DNA of 64,000 nucleotides from Zopfochytrium polystomum (lineage: Eukaryota > Chytridiomycota > Chytridiomycetes > Chytridiales > Chytridiaceae): NCBI GenBank assembly GCA_025765615.1, contig JAIVFJ010000128.1, positions 1 to 64,000 of the forward strand. The letters are read 5' to 3'. The notes beneath the pieces were generated by a model. It did not search any database, was not told where the DNA came from, and saw only the letters and a list, made by a program, of their open reading frames with translations. A program made the position numbers and the translations under genes. Positions 40,859 to 53,589 of the stretch are shown in pieces. Positions within the stretch are counted from its first letter, which is position 1. Every line of letters begins with the position of its first letter.

Positions 40859-42698
40859 AATTCTTCAAAAGCACAATCAATCGCAGATTCTGTGAAAAGG
40901 AAATGACAGTCAGATTGGGGGGGCAACAAGAGAAGGGAGAGATTTGGAAAACAGGGCATTTGGAGGGTGAGACAGTTTAAAGGAGAGTATTTGCGTTAGC
41001 TTTAGCAACGGAGCTAATATTCAGAAGTTTCTTTGAAGCATGTTGAAATTGAACTGAGTTAGCAGCATGGACACTCTTGACAGAGTCTCCTTCCTGAAGC
41101 AGATGTAGAGCATTGCTGAAGATCCTGGCACAAAGTTCTGTGCATAATGTCAGAGTGAAACTCATCACCGCAATCTCTGCCCTGCAACAGAAAAGAGATA
41201 TCTTATGAATCACCGTCGTAAAACAGACACCCATTGACGTCGATGAGAGGCTTTGCAGATTGTTGACAAGGTCAGATGGGGCTGTCGGGGCTGGAGCAGC
41301 CGACGATGTCGTTGTTGCTGCAGTCGGAATGGTCTCGACCGACGCCGAAAAGAGGCAAGACAGAGCCACCACCGGATGGGCGATTGTTGCAATATAAGCG
41401 AGGAAACGGCCGCAGCGGCGGCGGTTTTGATGAGGGTGGATGGGCGACGGGAACGATGGTGGCACCTGGATCTCACGTGTGAGGCAGCTGCGGCTGGGGT
41501 TGCAGCGTCTACAGCTCCGTTGGCGGGGTTCCTCCTCATATTCAACCGAAAGGGCAAAAATGAGATCTGCTAGGTCCGCAGCTCGACATATCGCTGCCGA
41601 CGCCGCGCTGAAGCTGAGGCCAATCCGCGGTCAACCAGACGCTGAGGGTGGCCCACCCCACAGCTTGCGGAGAGGAAGGCGGCTGGGCAGATGCTGAATC
41701 TGTCGTCCCCTTGTACTCGACATTTCTACTCCTCCGGCTGCCGCCGAGGTTGCGCCGTGCGTGCAACCGCGTGGGTTGGACCGTCCGGCTCGCTCACTCC
41801 GTATGAACGTCCAATTTATGCCCGCCTCAGGAGGGTGTTCCACCCCTCTGCTTGCTCGTCCTAGTCTGCTCCGTCTCGTGCTCGATTGCTACCTCGTCGA
41901 TTGACAGCCGAAGCGCTGGAAAACGGCCGGAGAGATCCCTTGTGATTTACGGTGATCCTCGTCAGGTCAAGTAATTTCGCAAGAAAAGTGAAGCAGCCAC
42001 TCGCAACACTCACCGAACAGCCGCCGGCTTCTCGTTCGCACGACCATTACGATAGTGGCAAACGAAGGAACTTGTTGGTGGGCCGGAGATCTTGCAAAAG
42101 CTCGCGTCGAGGGCGTTGCTCAGAGCTGGCGAGGGTCTGAAAAGGGGGATCGCCAAGGTGCAAAGCGGTTTCTGAGGACTGTGAGGAGAAGGATTTTTGG
42201 CCTACTGCATTCCTTTTGATGCGCTTGCTCGACAGAAGGCAGTAATTCTTATCGAATCGTCCCTTGTCCTGGCCGATGAGGGATCCATCCGCAGCCTAGG
42301 CGTATCCGCGGAAGCGCCTGCTTTGGGGGCGCGGGGGGGCGAGGGAGGCAGGCGGTCCTTCGTGGGTCGTCCGGCGCTCACCTTGTTCGTTCGTTCTTTC
42401 GTTTTTGCTTTGGGGTTTCTTTATTTTCTCTCTGTCCATCCCGCCGCCCTTTCTTGCGTCCGACGCGATTTTGGTTGCTATTAATAAATTGCATGACTGA
42501 GTTGTCTGCCTGGTACCCCCCACGGTACGTATCCCTCCCTCCCTCCCTCCTCCTCCTCCTCTTCTTCGCCCTATCTCTATGCCCCTGGTTCTCGTACAGC
42601 AAACCAACATTTTCTTCTTTTTCTTGTTCTTCTTCTTTCTCCCCTCTCAACTGCCTCGTTCATCCCATCGATTCCGCCACCCCCGTCCACCTCTGCTC
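40859..42698. other. 5' flank of receptor copy 2, no confident gene
   Basis: It is shared in part with the flank of copy 1. A minus-strand frame at 40977-41465 may be two exons: one ending near SDLVNNLQSLSSTSMG, then an intron with a TTGCAG acceptor near 41185, then AEIAVMSFTLTLCTELCARI and GDSVKSVHAANSVQFQHASK. It could be a small gene divergent from, or upstream of, the receptor. The segment 42278-42540 matches 29866-30200. The remainder is GC-rich without a gene. Confidence 0.4.
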
Positions 42699-44137
42699 TG
42701 TGAGACTACACTGAGGTCTCAGTGATAAAGCCAAGGGATTTGATTCGCAAAAACAAGCGTACCTGTCATAAAACTGCAAGGATCAGGACCCCTATTTTTG
42801 CTTCCGGTTCTTTAGTTTCCAAGGCGTTATCAAAGTGTATATGCAGCTAACCTGTCTTGATTATTGGGCCTTTTTTTACTACTTTTGTCTTAACAGTTTC
42901 CGTTGCGCCAGGGTTTTTTCAACATATTTTCTTTTTTGGTGACTAACAGAGACAGCCCGACTGCCTTGGGATGGTGTGCCTGACAGGCCATAAACCACGC
43001 CCGCCTAATTTATTATTTATTTTTGGCACTTGTACATACACGCATAGAGTTGGGGACTTAGAGCATTTGTGGTGGATGCTCCAAGTCAGGAGGGGTTGAC
43101 TTGTCAATTTTCTCTCTCTCTGTTTTTGGGCCATTTCTCTTTTTCCTTTTTTCTTCAATCTGATTTCTGTCCTTTGGCACCAATACAGTGTCCCTTCAAA
43201 TCCATCTGGCTTGCGACGGTGAGGGTGACAAGAGGTGGTACACACCCAGGTGAGTACATGGCCCCTTTGGGGCTCCTCTTAAGGGGCTGTGGGTGGGGAA
43301 TGCAGCTGGCCCCACCACTGACTGTGTGACACTGCTGGCTCTGTGTTGGAGTGAGGATCACAGGCACTTGCCTGCTGTGACGACGGTGGTGGTGGTGACA
43401 GCGACGATGGTGTCGTCATCCCCAACCTTCCCGACCCTGCGAGGGTGTTGGTGGCCATGCCCTGTGCAGTCCCTGACACCTGAGCGTTCGATCTACGAGT
43501 GCCTGCCTCGGTTCTATTGCTGTGAGAGTGAGATGTGTGAGTACAAGTGCGATGCGATAAAGCCTGTTGGTCGAGTGATTGTGCCAACGCAGCCCGGCAG
43601 GGTCTGTGTACAATTGCAGGTGTTTCCGCGTGCGAGTTCCCTGCTGGCAACCTTCCAACCCCTACATAGTCAACTCCCTTCTTTCTCCTACCCCTGTTGC
43701 TGGCGACGACGAGGGCTCCTGCAGCACTGTCCGCAATGAGGGGCGCTAGGTTGCGCACTGTCCGTCCTGTCGGTATTAACCGCTCCTGTTGTATTTGAGA
43801 TTAGGTTCCTGAAATAAAAACCCCCGTTTCCCACTTCTCTCTCTTTATTCTGTGGTAGTGTTGCGCCCTTGCATTTCCCCTTGCATCGGCCTGCAGCCAC
43901 GCGAGTAATCGGTGCTCTGGCACTGATCCCTCAGAGGATTGTCCCTCTGAATGTTCATTCTTTGTGTTTGAGACCCCTGTTAGACAGATCAGTAGGGATA
44001 CTTCGTGGACTAGGCAAGTAGTAGGGTTGAAACACCCCCTAGACAACAGCCCAATAAAGTTAGTTTTAGCCTATTATTTGCTTTCCCTCTCTCTAGGGCC
44101 CAGATCCCAGGGTCAAAGGAGTGAGTATAGTCTCACA
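42699..44137 (+). repeat. Solo LTR of element B (1439 bp)
   Basis: Full length, with ends TGTGAGACTA and TAGTCTCACA as in 9197-10651. The flanks TGCTC and TTCCT do not match, so there is no target-site duplication. On its left is the receptor duplication, on its right a broken unknown gene. Confidence 0.92.
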
Positions 44138-44880
44138 TTCCTGCGGTCTTCCTCTTCATCTGCTTCAAGGGCAGTCAAGACAGCAGTAAGCTCATCCATG
44201 ATATTCTGTAGATAGTTAAAGCAGGTGTCATTGTTTTGAAGTGCTGCCAAAAATGGTCCAAAACGACTATGAGCTGAGCTGCGCGCGAGGTCTGTGTGCA
44301 GTTTGCGTACAAACTCATCAAGTCTGTTCTGGCCATGACCTTGGATGAACAGTCGCTGAAGTCGCTCAATCTCGCGCACATAAGAATTCAGGTCTTGGTA
44401 ACGCAAGGGGCTTTGAGTGTCTGTGTGTAGCTGCAGCCCTGACCATCCGTTTTCAAAATCATCAATCGAGCTGGATGGGCGGGCATTGTTGAATGTTTGG
44501 CGAATGGCAGCCACACAGTCTCGATGGAGGTGAATGTTGCAGCAGAGCTCAAACAAAGTGCGAGGTCTCTGGAAGCCTGATCATCAAAGCTGACCAAGCT
44601 GTTTCGTTCTCCTTGATGAAGGTGGCATGCATCTTCAGCATGGCATTCATGAACTCTGATGAAGTCATGATGTGATGCTGAATCTGGTACTTGACAGTTG
44701 CTTCGACAGCCACAACTGGTCCAGCATTAGCTTGCTCAGTGACAGTCGGTACATGGAGATGGTTGGTGAGAGTGTTTCACCAGCTGGTGTGCTGTGCCCA
44801 CCATTTTGACAGTGCAACCAGAAATGCCGTCCATCCCACTGATCCTTGGGTAGCATTGAAATAAATTGTTTAAGCGTTTT
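44138..44880 (-). pseudogene. Remnant of an unknown protein gene, cut by the LTR
   Basis: On the minus strand two frames give helical-looking sequence: MTSSEFMNAMLKMHATFIKE, then FELCCNIHLHRDCVAAIRQT through DLNSYVREIERLQRLFIQGH to LTALEADEEEDRRN. There the element B LTR begins. An earlier piece (PKDQWDGRHFWLHCQNGG) may belong to it. Frame changes occur near 44570 and 44700. I do not recognise the family; a gag-like or host origin are both possible. Confidence 0.4.
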
Positions 44881-45158
44881 GTCGAAACAAAAAAAAATAT
44901 AAAAATAGTAAATTGGCTGAGTCTGGAGAAAGTGCCGATTCCTCGATTCTTCAAAAAAAAACTTTCCACCACCTACCCCCCAACCCTGCCTGCTCCTCCT
45001 CAAAAACCCCTCTCCCCACGCCCCACCACTCCCCACAACCCCTTTTCCACACCCCCGCACCATCACCACAACACTCAAAACCAGTACCAAACCACCCTCT
45101 GGGATCACTTCCACAACCAATTTTTTTATTCAAGCGCACCCGCCCTTCCCCCAACACC

Positions 45159-48132
45159 TCACCGCACCTCAATGCCCAAAATCTTGACGTCCTCGACCGG
45201 CCTCTCCTGCTTGTCGACGCGCACCTTTTCGATGCGCGTCACGACGTCCATGCCGGCCGTGACGCGGCCAAAGATGGTGTGTTTGTTGTCCAGCCAGGGC
45301 TAGATTGTGTTAGAGCACGGTTAGTTCACATACCATTAGTAGGATAGGAGGACGATGGGAGGTGGCGTGGCGGGGGAAGGTTCGCACACACTCAACTGTG
45401 GGGACAGTGGTGATAAAGAACTGGCTTGCGTTTGTGTTTGGGCCGCAATTTGCCATTGAGACGGTGAAGGGCCGGTCGTGCTTCAGTGCCCTAGAATGCA
45501 GATACATCGGAAAAAGAAAAAAAAAAAAGGCGGAGAACGTCAGAGACCACAAGGTCAACCAGAAAGCGCATAAAAAGGAACAAGTTACAATCGCAACGAT
45601 CCACTCCACTCACCTCACAAACTCATCCTCAAAATCGTTCCCCCAAAGGCTCTCCCCACCCGTCCCATCGCCCAACGGATCCCCCGTCTGCAGCATAAAC
45701 CCCGAAATGACCCTATGAAAAATGACATTATCGTAATACCCCTTCCTCGCGAGCCCGACAAAATTCTCGACGGCTTTCGGCGCGTGCTCGGGGAACAGCC
45801 GGATGTGGACGTCGCCCATGGAGGTGTGGAGGACGGCTTGGGAGCCGAGGGAGGCTTTGAGGGTTGTGGAGGAGATGGCGGCGACGGTTTGCTCTTCCCG
45901 GGAGGGCTTTTCGTTGAAGACGTCGCGCGAGGCGGTGCTGGAGGCGCCGGCGGCCGGGTCGCTGGTGATATTGTGAAGGTTGGAAGGAAGATTGCGTAAT
46001 TGATTCAGAAAACAGCAAAAGGAATACTGAACAAAACGGGGGGGGAAAAACCAAAAAAAAAAAAAAAAAAAACGATCACACTCACGAGTCTGGTTCTCGG
46101 CGCGAAAACATGTAAAATCTATTCCGCTTGAAAGCAGTTGCAAAGATGGTGGGATCGCTTGCCTCGCTCTCACGGATGACACTATTGTCAGACGACGCCA
46201 TTGCCTAATTTCGTTTTAGAAGCCAAGGGAGGAGACAAAGAAAGGAAAAAAAACTCCCCGTCCGGACGCACCAGTGTAACCAAATTCTTCTTCTTCGGCG
46301 CGCCCTGGTACAACGCAATGTTCATGAAGCGCTGGTTCTCCATCTTGCCGACGAGCTGGGCAACGCGGTTGGTCTCAATGTTAAGGATCTTGATGCCGAG
46401 CAGCGTCGCGTAGATGATAAAGTGGCCTGTTTCGTCAAACACTGTTTTTCATCGGTGTGAGTAAATATGTGTACAGGATAAATCTCAACCATTGCGCGAA
46501 ACACTCACCGACATTCGCGGTGCTCCCCTGCCCGCCGCCCTTCAGCCGTTCAATATCCCTCTCAACAGCGAGTCGCCTTCCAAACTCCATGTCGTCGAGG
46601 GTGTGGACGGCGGTGCCGGCCTGCTGCATCTCGGACACGACGGTCAGCGACTCATCGTACTTGCGCAGCAGCTTGCCCGAGCGGAAGCCAAAGACGCGGA
46701 CGTGGCGGTCGGCAAAGCCGAAGGTGGCGAATTTGGTGAAATCCGGGGAGAAGGTTAGGGTGGTGGGGACCGTTTTGCACTGGACGCCCCGAGGAAGGTT
46801 GTTTGAAACAAATACGAGGTTGAGTTTTTATCACCTATCCGCAAGTTGATAATATGACCACACGCACACACCTTTTTAAACTCGTACAAATCAGTGTCCG
46901 CTTTAAACTCCCACGCGACGTGCGGCTGTTTCGGCGTGGGGAAGCCCGCGTCGGGGTCCGGACACCAGTACTCAACCATGCCGCCAGCGTCGACGCTGAC
47001 GACGGTGTGGGCGACGGGGTTGTACTGCATGATGTGGACGGGGGCGGTGTGGACGGACGCCGCGGTGGCGAGGGGCGGGTCGTTTTTGCGCGGGGCGGGG
47101 ACGGTTGTGCGGAGGGCGGGTGGCACGGTGGAGTCGTCGTCGTCGGCGGTGGGGTTGGCGCTGCCGGCGTCGGCGATTGTGTCGCGGCCGTCAAAGAGGT
47201 GGATGTTGGGGGACTCGAGGTCGGAGCTTTGGTGGGGATAAACGATGAGAATTTAAAGTGAATGGTGTGCAACGAAAACTCACCAAGCAAGAAGCGCCTT
47301 AGGGTCGCCCTTCTTGAAGCACCAGCAGAGCGCATTTGGCAAGAACGAAATCTTTATAATATTAATCATATCTTTTGCAAGCGCCTCGCACGTTAGCAAA
47401 AAACCCCCTTCCAACAGAAAAAAAAAAAAAAAAAAAATTCCACACACACATACCAAAATTCACCACATCAAAGATCTTGACTGCCTTATCCGCGCCGGCC
47501 GTCGCAAACAGCGCGCCATCACAGGACGCGGCGACCGCGACGACCGGTCCCAAATGGGCCCGATAGTGCTTGACAAACTCGACGCCGACCCTGTCGGTCT
47601 TTTTCCAAAACTTGACGTGGCCGTCGACGGAGGCGGTGAGGACAAAGTCGGAGGGGTGCGGGGTGACGGCAACAAAGGCGACGACGTCGCGGTGCATGAG
47701 GGAGCGCTCGTACATGTCCGCGTTCGGGAGGCGCGCGAGGAAGAGGCGCTCGTGGTGGAGGACTGGTGGGTTGTGTTTTTGTGTGCGCGAGGAGTTAGTG
47801 TCCGGAATGATGAATGAGAATAATAAAGAGGACGGCGCACCTCGAGCGCGCTTCCGCTTGCGTCCGGCCTGCGCGTCGATTTCGGCGGCCGACGCAGGCA
47901 TTGGTCCGACGTCGTCATCGTCGTCGCTGTCGCCGCCATTGTCGTCGCCACCACCGCCGCCAACCCGCACTCGCACATCCGCATCACCCTCGCCATCGCC
48001 GCCATTGCTGTCTTCATCCCCGGTGCGCGCCTCGCCCGCAGCATCCGCGCGTCGATCGCTGGCATCGCCGGCATTACCACCGTCGTCGTGGCCGTCGTCG
48101 TCCTCGTCGTCCGGTCGCGGTCTCTTGGCCAT
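45159..48132 (-). CDS. PPWD1: Spliceosomal cyclophilin with WD repeats, PPWD1
   Basis: Ten inferred exons: 48132-47841, 47762-47454, 47371-47284, 47226-46872, 46779-46509, 46441-46272, 46204-46086, 45961-45614, 45490-45397 and 45299-45159. They sum to 2187 nt, giving 728 residues in frame. After an acidic, basic-rich N-terminus come WD repeats ([54 protein letters not shown]) and RDVFNEKPS. The C-terminal cyclophilin domain follows. Its active-site residues are kept: [22 protein letters not shown] and [16 protein letters not shown] is followed by Cys where human PPWD1 has Ala. The human protein (646 residues) is a peptidyl-prolyl isomerase found in late spliceosomes, hence nuclear. The order and spacing match PPWD1 throughout. 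Confidence 0.95.
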
Positions 48133-48231
48133 GTCTGTGGTCTGAGCGATCAACGTCCACCTTGTCACGAATCCCACACAAAAGAGAAAAAAAAAAAAAA
48201 AAAAAAACGAGAAACTCCCACACAGATCAGG
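48133..48231. promoter_or_regulatory. Bidirectional promoter region of PPWD1 and NAA50
   Basis: Only 99 bp separate the two divergent start codons. The segment contains an A run of about 24 bases near 48188-48212, a sequence type known to exclude nucleosomes. No TATA box is visible. Confidence 0.6.
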
Positions 48232-48948
48232 ATGGCCCCCTCCGCGACCCTCACCACAACGCGCGCCGCCCGCCACCACCGCACGCAGCTCGACGACATA
48301 ACCCCCAACAACAAGGCCGTCCCCGCCCTCATCCTCTCCTCCTCCTCCTCCTCTTCCTCCACGCCCTCCCCGCACCTCACCCCCTCCATCGCGGCCGCCG
48401 CCGCCTCCTCCTTCGCCACTCAATCCACCACCTCGTCCGCTTCGTCAGCCCCGACCCCCGCCGACCTCTGCAAGGTCGCTTACTTTAACGATCTGCCCGT
48501 CGGCGCTGTCGTGTGCCGCAAGGTGGTCGCGGAGCCGGCGGCGTCGAAGCCCGCGAAGAAAGGTGCTGCGGCGGCTGCGACTGCTGATGCGGGGTCCGCG
48601 ACGGTGTGGGTGGAAGGAGTCGGGGTGTTGGAAAAGTACAGGCGGCTGGGGATCGGTGAGCGCTGCTTTTTTGTTTAATTTTTTTTTTTTTTTAGGTGTA
48701 TGTGCCCGTTAACCCCTTCCCCCGTCACGCCAGCCACCCAGCTCCTCGAACACGTGGTATCCGTCTGCACCGCCGAGGTGGGCGGCAAGCGCCCCGCGGT
48801 CAAGGCGATCCTCGCGGAGCTGCCGGCGGGTGACGACGCCGCGGTGTCGTTATTCCGCGACAAGCTCGGCTTCGTGGCGGCGTCGACGGTTGCTGCGGCG
48901 GGGTCGTCGGGGAGGGAGGGGTTTGTCGTGTACGAGAAGGCGCTGTGA
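48232..48948 (+). CDS. NAA50: N-alpha-acetyltransferase, NAA50-like
   Basis: Two exons, 48232-48655 and 48734-48948, sum to 639 nt, giving 212 residues. A GTGAGC donor and CCAG acceptor join LGI to ATQLLEHVVSVC. Recognisable parts are LDDITPNNKAV near the N-terminus, CKVAYFNDLPVGAVVCRK, and the acetyl-CoA loop YRRLGIA. Near the end, AAVSLFRDKLGF matches the Naa50 block around the catalytic region, then FVVYEKAL. Naa50 acetylates N-termini in the NatA/NatE complex at ribosomes. Where Naa50 normally has its VIFPVxYxxxFY substrate loop, this protein has a Ser/Thr/Ala-rich run of about 50 residues. That is unusual, and there is also an Ala/Lys insertion before the acetyl-CoA loop. Confidence 0.85.
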
Positions 48949-49377
48949 AGAAGGGTGGTAAGAAGAAGGGTTTTTGAAATATGAACTAGGCTACGAAGCG
49001 GGAGTTTCATTTCTTGTATTTCGACTCTTTTCGCCACTGGTGTTTATATTGCTTTTTAAAGGGGGAGCGCGTGGTGCCCATCCCCGTGTATCTTCATATC
49101 AGAGCAGTCCATCCCAAAGAAAACAGAAACTCGACTATAGACGCGAGGGGATGGAAGGGTGGGGTGGGGATTCTTTCGCATACACACATAAATCGCCGAA
49201 ACAGGAGAAAGAGGAAAAAGGAATAGAAAAGGGAGACGCATTCGTCCCTTCCTCGCGCTCGATATGTTTAGCCCGCGGGGGGAGGGGAGGGGAGAGGACG
49301 GGTAAAGAGAAGTAAAGGTCGGTGGCGGTGTTTTGAAGACAAGAAAAAAAAAAATAAAGAGAAAAGCAACCTCCACT
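48949..49377. other. Intergenic, nothing identified
   Basis: Convergent 3' ends of NAA50 and the Thr-rich gene. The sequence is G/A-rich with short poly-A runs. No conserved frame is seen. Confidence 0.5.
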
Positions 49378-50628
49378 TCACACCGTCACAACGATCAGCG
49401 ACACCGTCGGCGCGACGGTAATCGTCACAGTCGTGATCGTCGGCGCCCCCGTCGTCGTCGCGGTCGCACCCGCGCCCGCCGCACCAGCCGCAGCACCGCC
49501 CGCACCCGCGTTCGCCCCCGCGTTGTTTCCGCCGGCGTTCCCAACAGCCCCTGCGCCGCCGCCTGTTCCCGTTCCAGCTCCAGCTCCGGTGCCGGTCGGC
49601 GTGGCGGTCGGCGCGGGCACCGTGACGGTCGTAAACACGGTCGTGAAGACGGTCGTCGTCGTCGTTGAGCCAACGCCGCCCAAATTGTTCCCCGCGGCCG
49701 TCGTCGTCGTCGTCGTCGTCGTAGGCGGCTGCGTCGGTTGCACGGTGACCGTCGACGTGACGAAGACGGTCGTAAACACGGTCGACGGGCCGCCCGCGGG
49801 GTTCCCAGTCGTAGTCTGCTGCTGCTGGGCGGCGGCGGCGGTGGTGGTAGTGGTCGCTGGCTGCGGGTTCGGCGCCGCGTTGCCTCCTCCACCGTTCGCG
49901 GCGACGAACGCCGCGGGCAGCTTGTTCACCAGCGTCGGCACGCCCGACACGGCCGGCACCGGCGGCCCGCCGTCCGCGCCGTTCGGCAGCCCCTGCCCAT
50001 TGATAAAACTGGTCGTTGCAAACGCTGCCGACACCGCGGGCAGCGCGGCTCCCTGGGTACAGCTATCGAACTGTATAATGCCCCCCGGGTGCGGGCAGTC
50101 GTCGCACAGCGTAAACCTCCACACATTGTTCTGCACCACCTCGCTCTTGCCCACGTTAAACGTGCTCGGCGCGGCCAAGGGGCCCTTTGCCGGGTTCCCG
50201 TTGACGAAGAAGGACATGTCGATGGTGGGGAGGCCGGTTTCGCCCATGGGCTGGTAGTCGTGGATGCCGTTGACGTTGGTGGAGACCTGGAGGTTGACGG
50301 TGGCGGTGAGCTTGCCGTTGTCGCAGCGGAGCTGGTTGATGCCTTGCCCGCCGTTTTGGCCGGGGTCCGCGGCGAGGGTGATTGTGATGGTGCCTGCCGT
50401 TTGGCGGCGGGCGAGGACCCGGAGGGGGTGGTGAGGGTCGACGGGGGCGACGGCGTTGATTAGGTTGTTGGCGCCGTTGGCGGTGCTGCCGGGGTTAGTG
50501 CGGAGGGCGGTGGCCCCCGAGGTTGCGGTGAAAGCGGCGGCGGCGAGGGCTAGCAGCGTGGCGGTGGCCGAGGTGAGGAGGCTGCGGCGAGGGGTGCCGC
50601 GCGAGGACGGCTTGGTGGTGGTTGTCAT
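49378..50628 (-). CDS. Secreted Thr/Gly/Ala-rich surface protein
   Basis: A single frame of 416 residues. The N-terminus has basic residues and a hydrophobic stretch (LLTSATATLLALAAAAFTAT), a plausible signal peptide. Residues about 75-215 form a globular part (TITITLAADPGQNGGQGINQ, VWRFTLCDDCPHPGGIIQFD) with a CDDC motif. The remainder is low complexity: Thr runs, TVFTTVFVTSTVTV motifs and Gly/Ala repeats, like mannoprotein or mucin stalks that carry O-glycans. The end (ITVAPTVSLIVVTV) is hydrophobic but short of a clear GPI signal. No family name can be given. A wall or surface role is inferred. Confidence 0.65.
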   Translation of the reverse strand: MTTTTKPSSRGTPRRSLLTSATATLLALAAAAFTATSGATALRTNPGSTANGANNLINAVAPVDPHHPLRVLARRQTAGTITITLAADPGQNGGQGINQLRCDNGKLTATVNLQVSTNVNGIHDYQPMGETGLPTIDMSFFVNGNPAKGPLAAPSTFNVGKSEVVQNNVWRFTLCDDCPHPGGIIQFDSCTQGAALPAVSAAFATTSFINGQGLPNGADGGPPVPAVSGVPTLVNKLPAAFVAANGGGGNAAPNPQPATTTTTAAAAQQQQTTTGNPAGGPSTVFTTVFVTSTVTVQPTQPPTTTTTTTTAAGNNLGGVGSTTTTTVFTTVFTTVTVPAPTATPTGTGAGAGTGTGGGAGAVGNAGGNNAGANAGAGGAAAGAAGAGATATTTGAPTITTVTITVAPTVSLIVVTV

Positions 50629-52122
<1,494 letters not shown>

Positions 52123-53377
52123 TCAAGGCCCGCATCCCGTCCGATAGCATGAAAAGACGCCCATGAGCCGCCCCGTCCTTCGACCGACCGCCAGGGCGTA
52201 AACGTGACGTGGGAAGTCATCCAGCCCCGCGTCAAACTGCTCCGAAACGCCGTACAACATCACCGTTTTCCCGCCGTCGCCGACCTCCGACTCGAGAAAC
52301 CGCGCGCAGTGCCTCGACATCGTTTCCACCGCCCACGCGCCGTCAAACGGTTTCGCCGCCGCGCGGTCGCTCGCCGGCGCGCTATCATCGTCCATCCGGC
52401 GGACGGCTTCCACCGTGCGGCCGCTCCAATCAAAGTACGAGTCCGCCAAGGGGTCCGCGCAGAACGAACAACGCCCGCCGCCGGGGCACAGGTCGACCGC
52501 CGGGACGTAGCATTCAGCAGGGTCAGCCGACGACCGCGAGAAAGCCGCCTCGTAACGGGCCAAGAACCGTTTCTTGCTGCGCGGCGGCCGCCGCCGCCGT
52601 TCGTCGTCGAGCGGTTCCACCCTAAAGGGGTACTGCCCGTCGTACGCGCCGCCCGTGGCGAGGGTCAAACACCTCGCGGTCCACCAACACGGCGGCAGCG
52701 TCCCGCCGCGTCCGCTCGAGGACTTGCCCGCACTGGTTCGAAAACATGAGCGGCATGGCCGCGCTCGAGTGGTACCCGCCGACGCCGTCGTCCAGCAGGC
52801 TGCGGCCCATCTTTGCGCGGCACCACGCCACGATCGTCGCGTCGACGAGCAGCGCGAACCAGCCGCCGGGCGGCGCGCAGTCGCCGTCGTGCCGCAGCGG
52901 GCCGACGGCGTCGTCAGCGGCTGGCGCGACGCGGCCGCAGCGCCAGTGTCGGACTTTGGGGTCGCGGAACGTGGTGCGGAGCATAGGCCCGAGGTGTTCG
53001 CCGTGCAGCTCGGCGATGGCGGCGGGATCGACCAGGCTGTGCCAGGCGGCGACAGGCTCTGCGCCGTCGGCGAGATCAGACAAGTACTCTCGGCGGCGGC
53101 GGCGTGGGGTCGGCGGCGGGCTGCCGTCGTCGTCGTCGGTGGTGGACGAGGGGTCGGCGGGGGCGGCGGCGGGGGCAAGGCGCTCGCCGAGGGGCTTGCA
53201 GGGGCCAAAGGCGTGGCGGGCGACGGGGTCGGAGTGAACGGCGTCGCGCCAGGGTTTGCAGACGAGGCGGAGGCGGAGGAGGGCGCGGACGGCTTCGACG
53301 CGGCAGCGCAGGGGCTCGGGCGTGCCAACGAACGATCGGAGGACTGCGGCGAGGATCTCGGGGGGGAACACTTGCAT
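52123..53377 (-). CDS. F-box protein, one extra base
   Basis: The start MQVFPPEILAAVLRSFVG leads into an F-box (RCRVEAVRALLRLRLVCKPW, RDAVHSDP). F-boxes bind Skp1 and present substrates to SCF ubiquitin ligases. The remainder is unassigned (GWFALLVDATIVAWCRAKMG, AAMPLMFSNQCGQVLERTRR, then TGGAYDGQYPFRVEPLDDE). A C-rich CxGxxC-type pair lies in LCPGGGRCSFC. The frame shifts once, at GACCCTCGCC (52657-52666). With two Cs the two halves join and the length becomes 418 codons including the stop. The extra C is either a homopolymer error or a recent mutation. Upstream, the same frame as the second half runs on into a retroelement gag, which is not part of this gene. Confidence 0.7.
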
Positions 53378-53589
53378 CGGCGCGAAGTCGTGGTCGCTGG
53401 TTTGGTCGTGGTCGGCTGGCGGCGGCGGCGGCGGCAGACGACGACGTCGTCGTTCTCACGAACAGTGAGCAAGCGTGACGATCGGGTGTAAACAAACAAA
53501 CCGTTCCTAACCAAACGGGTCAATGGGCAGGAGACAGAGGCTGCATTCGCAGGAACATGCGAAGGAAACATTAGTGGAATAAAGCTTGG

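Noticed and set aside
47814..48488. Plus-strand His/Arg-rich frame across the PPWD1 start and NAA50
   Set aside because: Out of frame with NAA50 and antisense to exon 1 of PPWD1.
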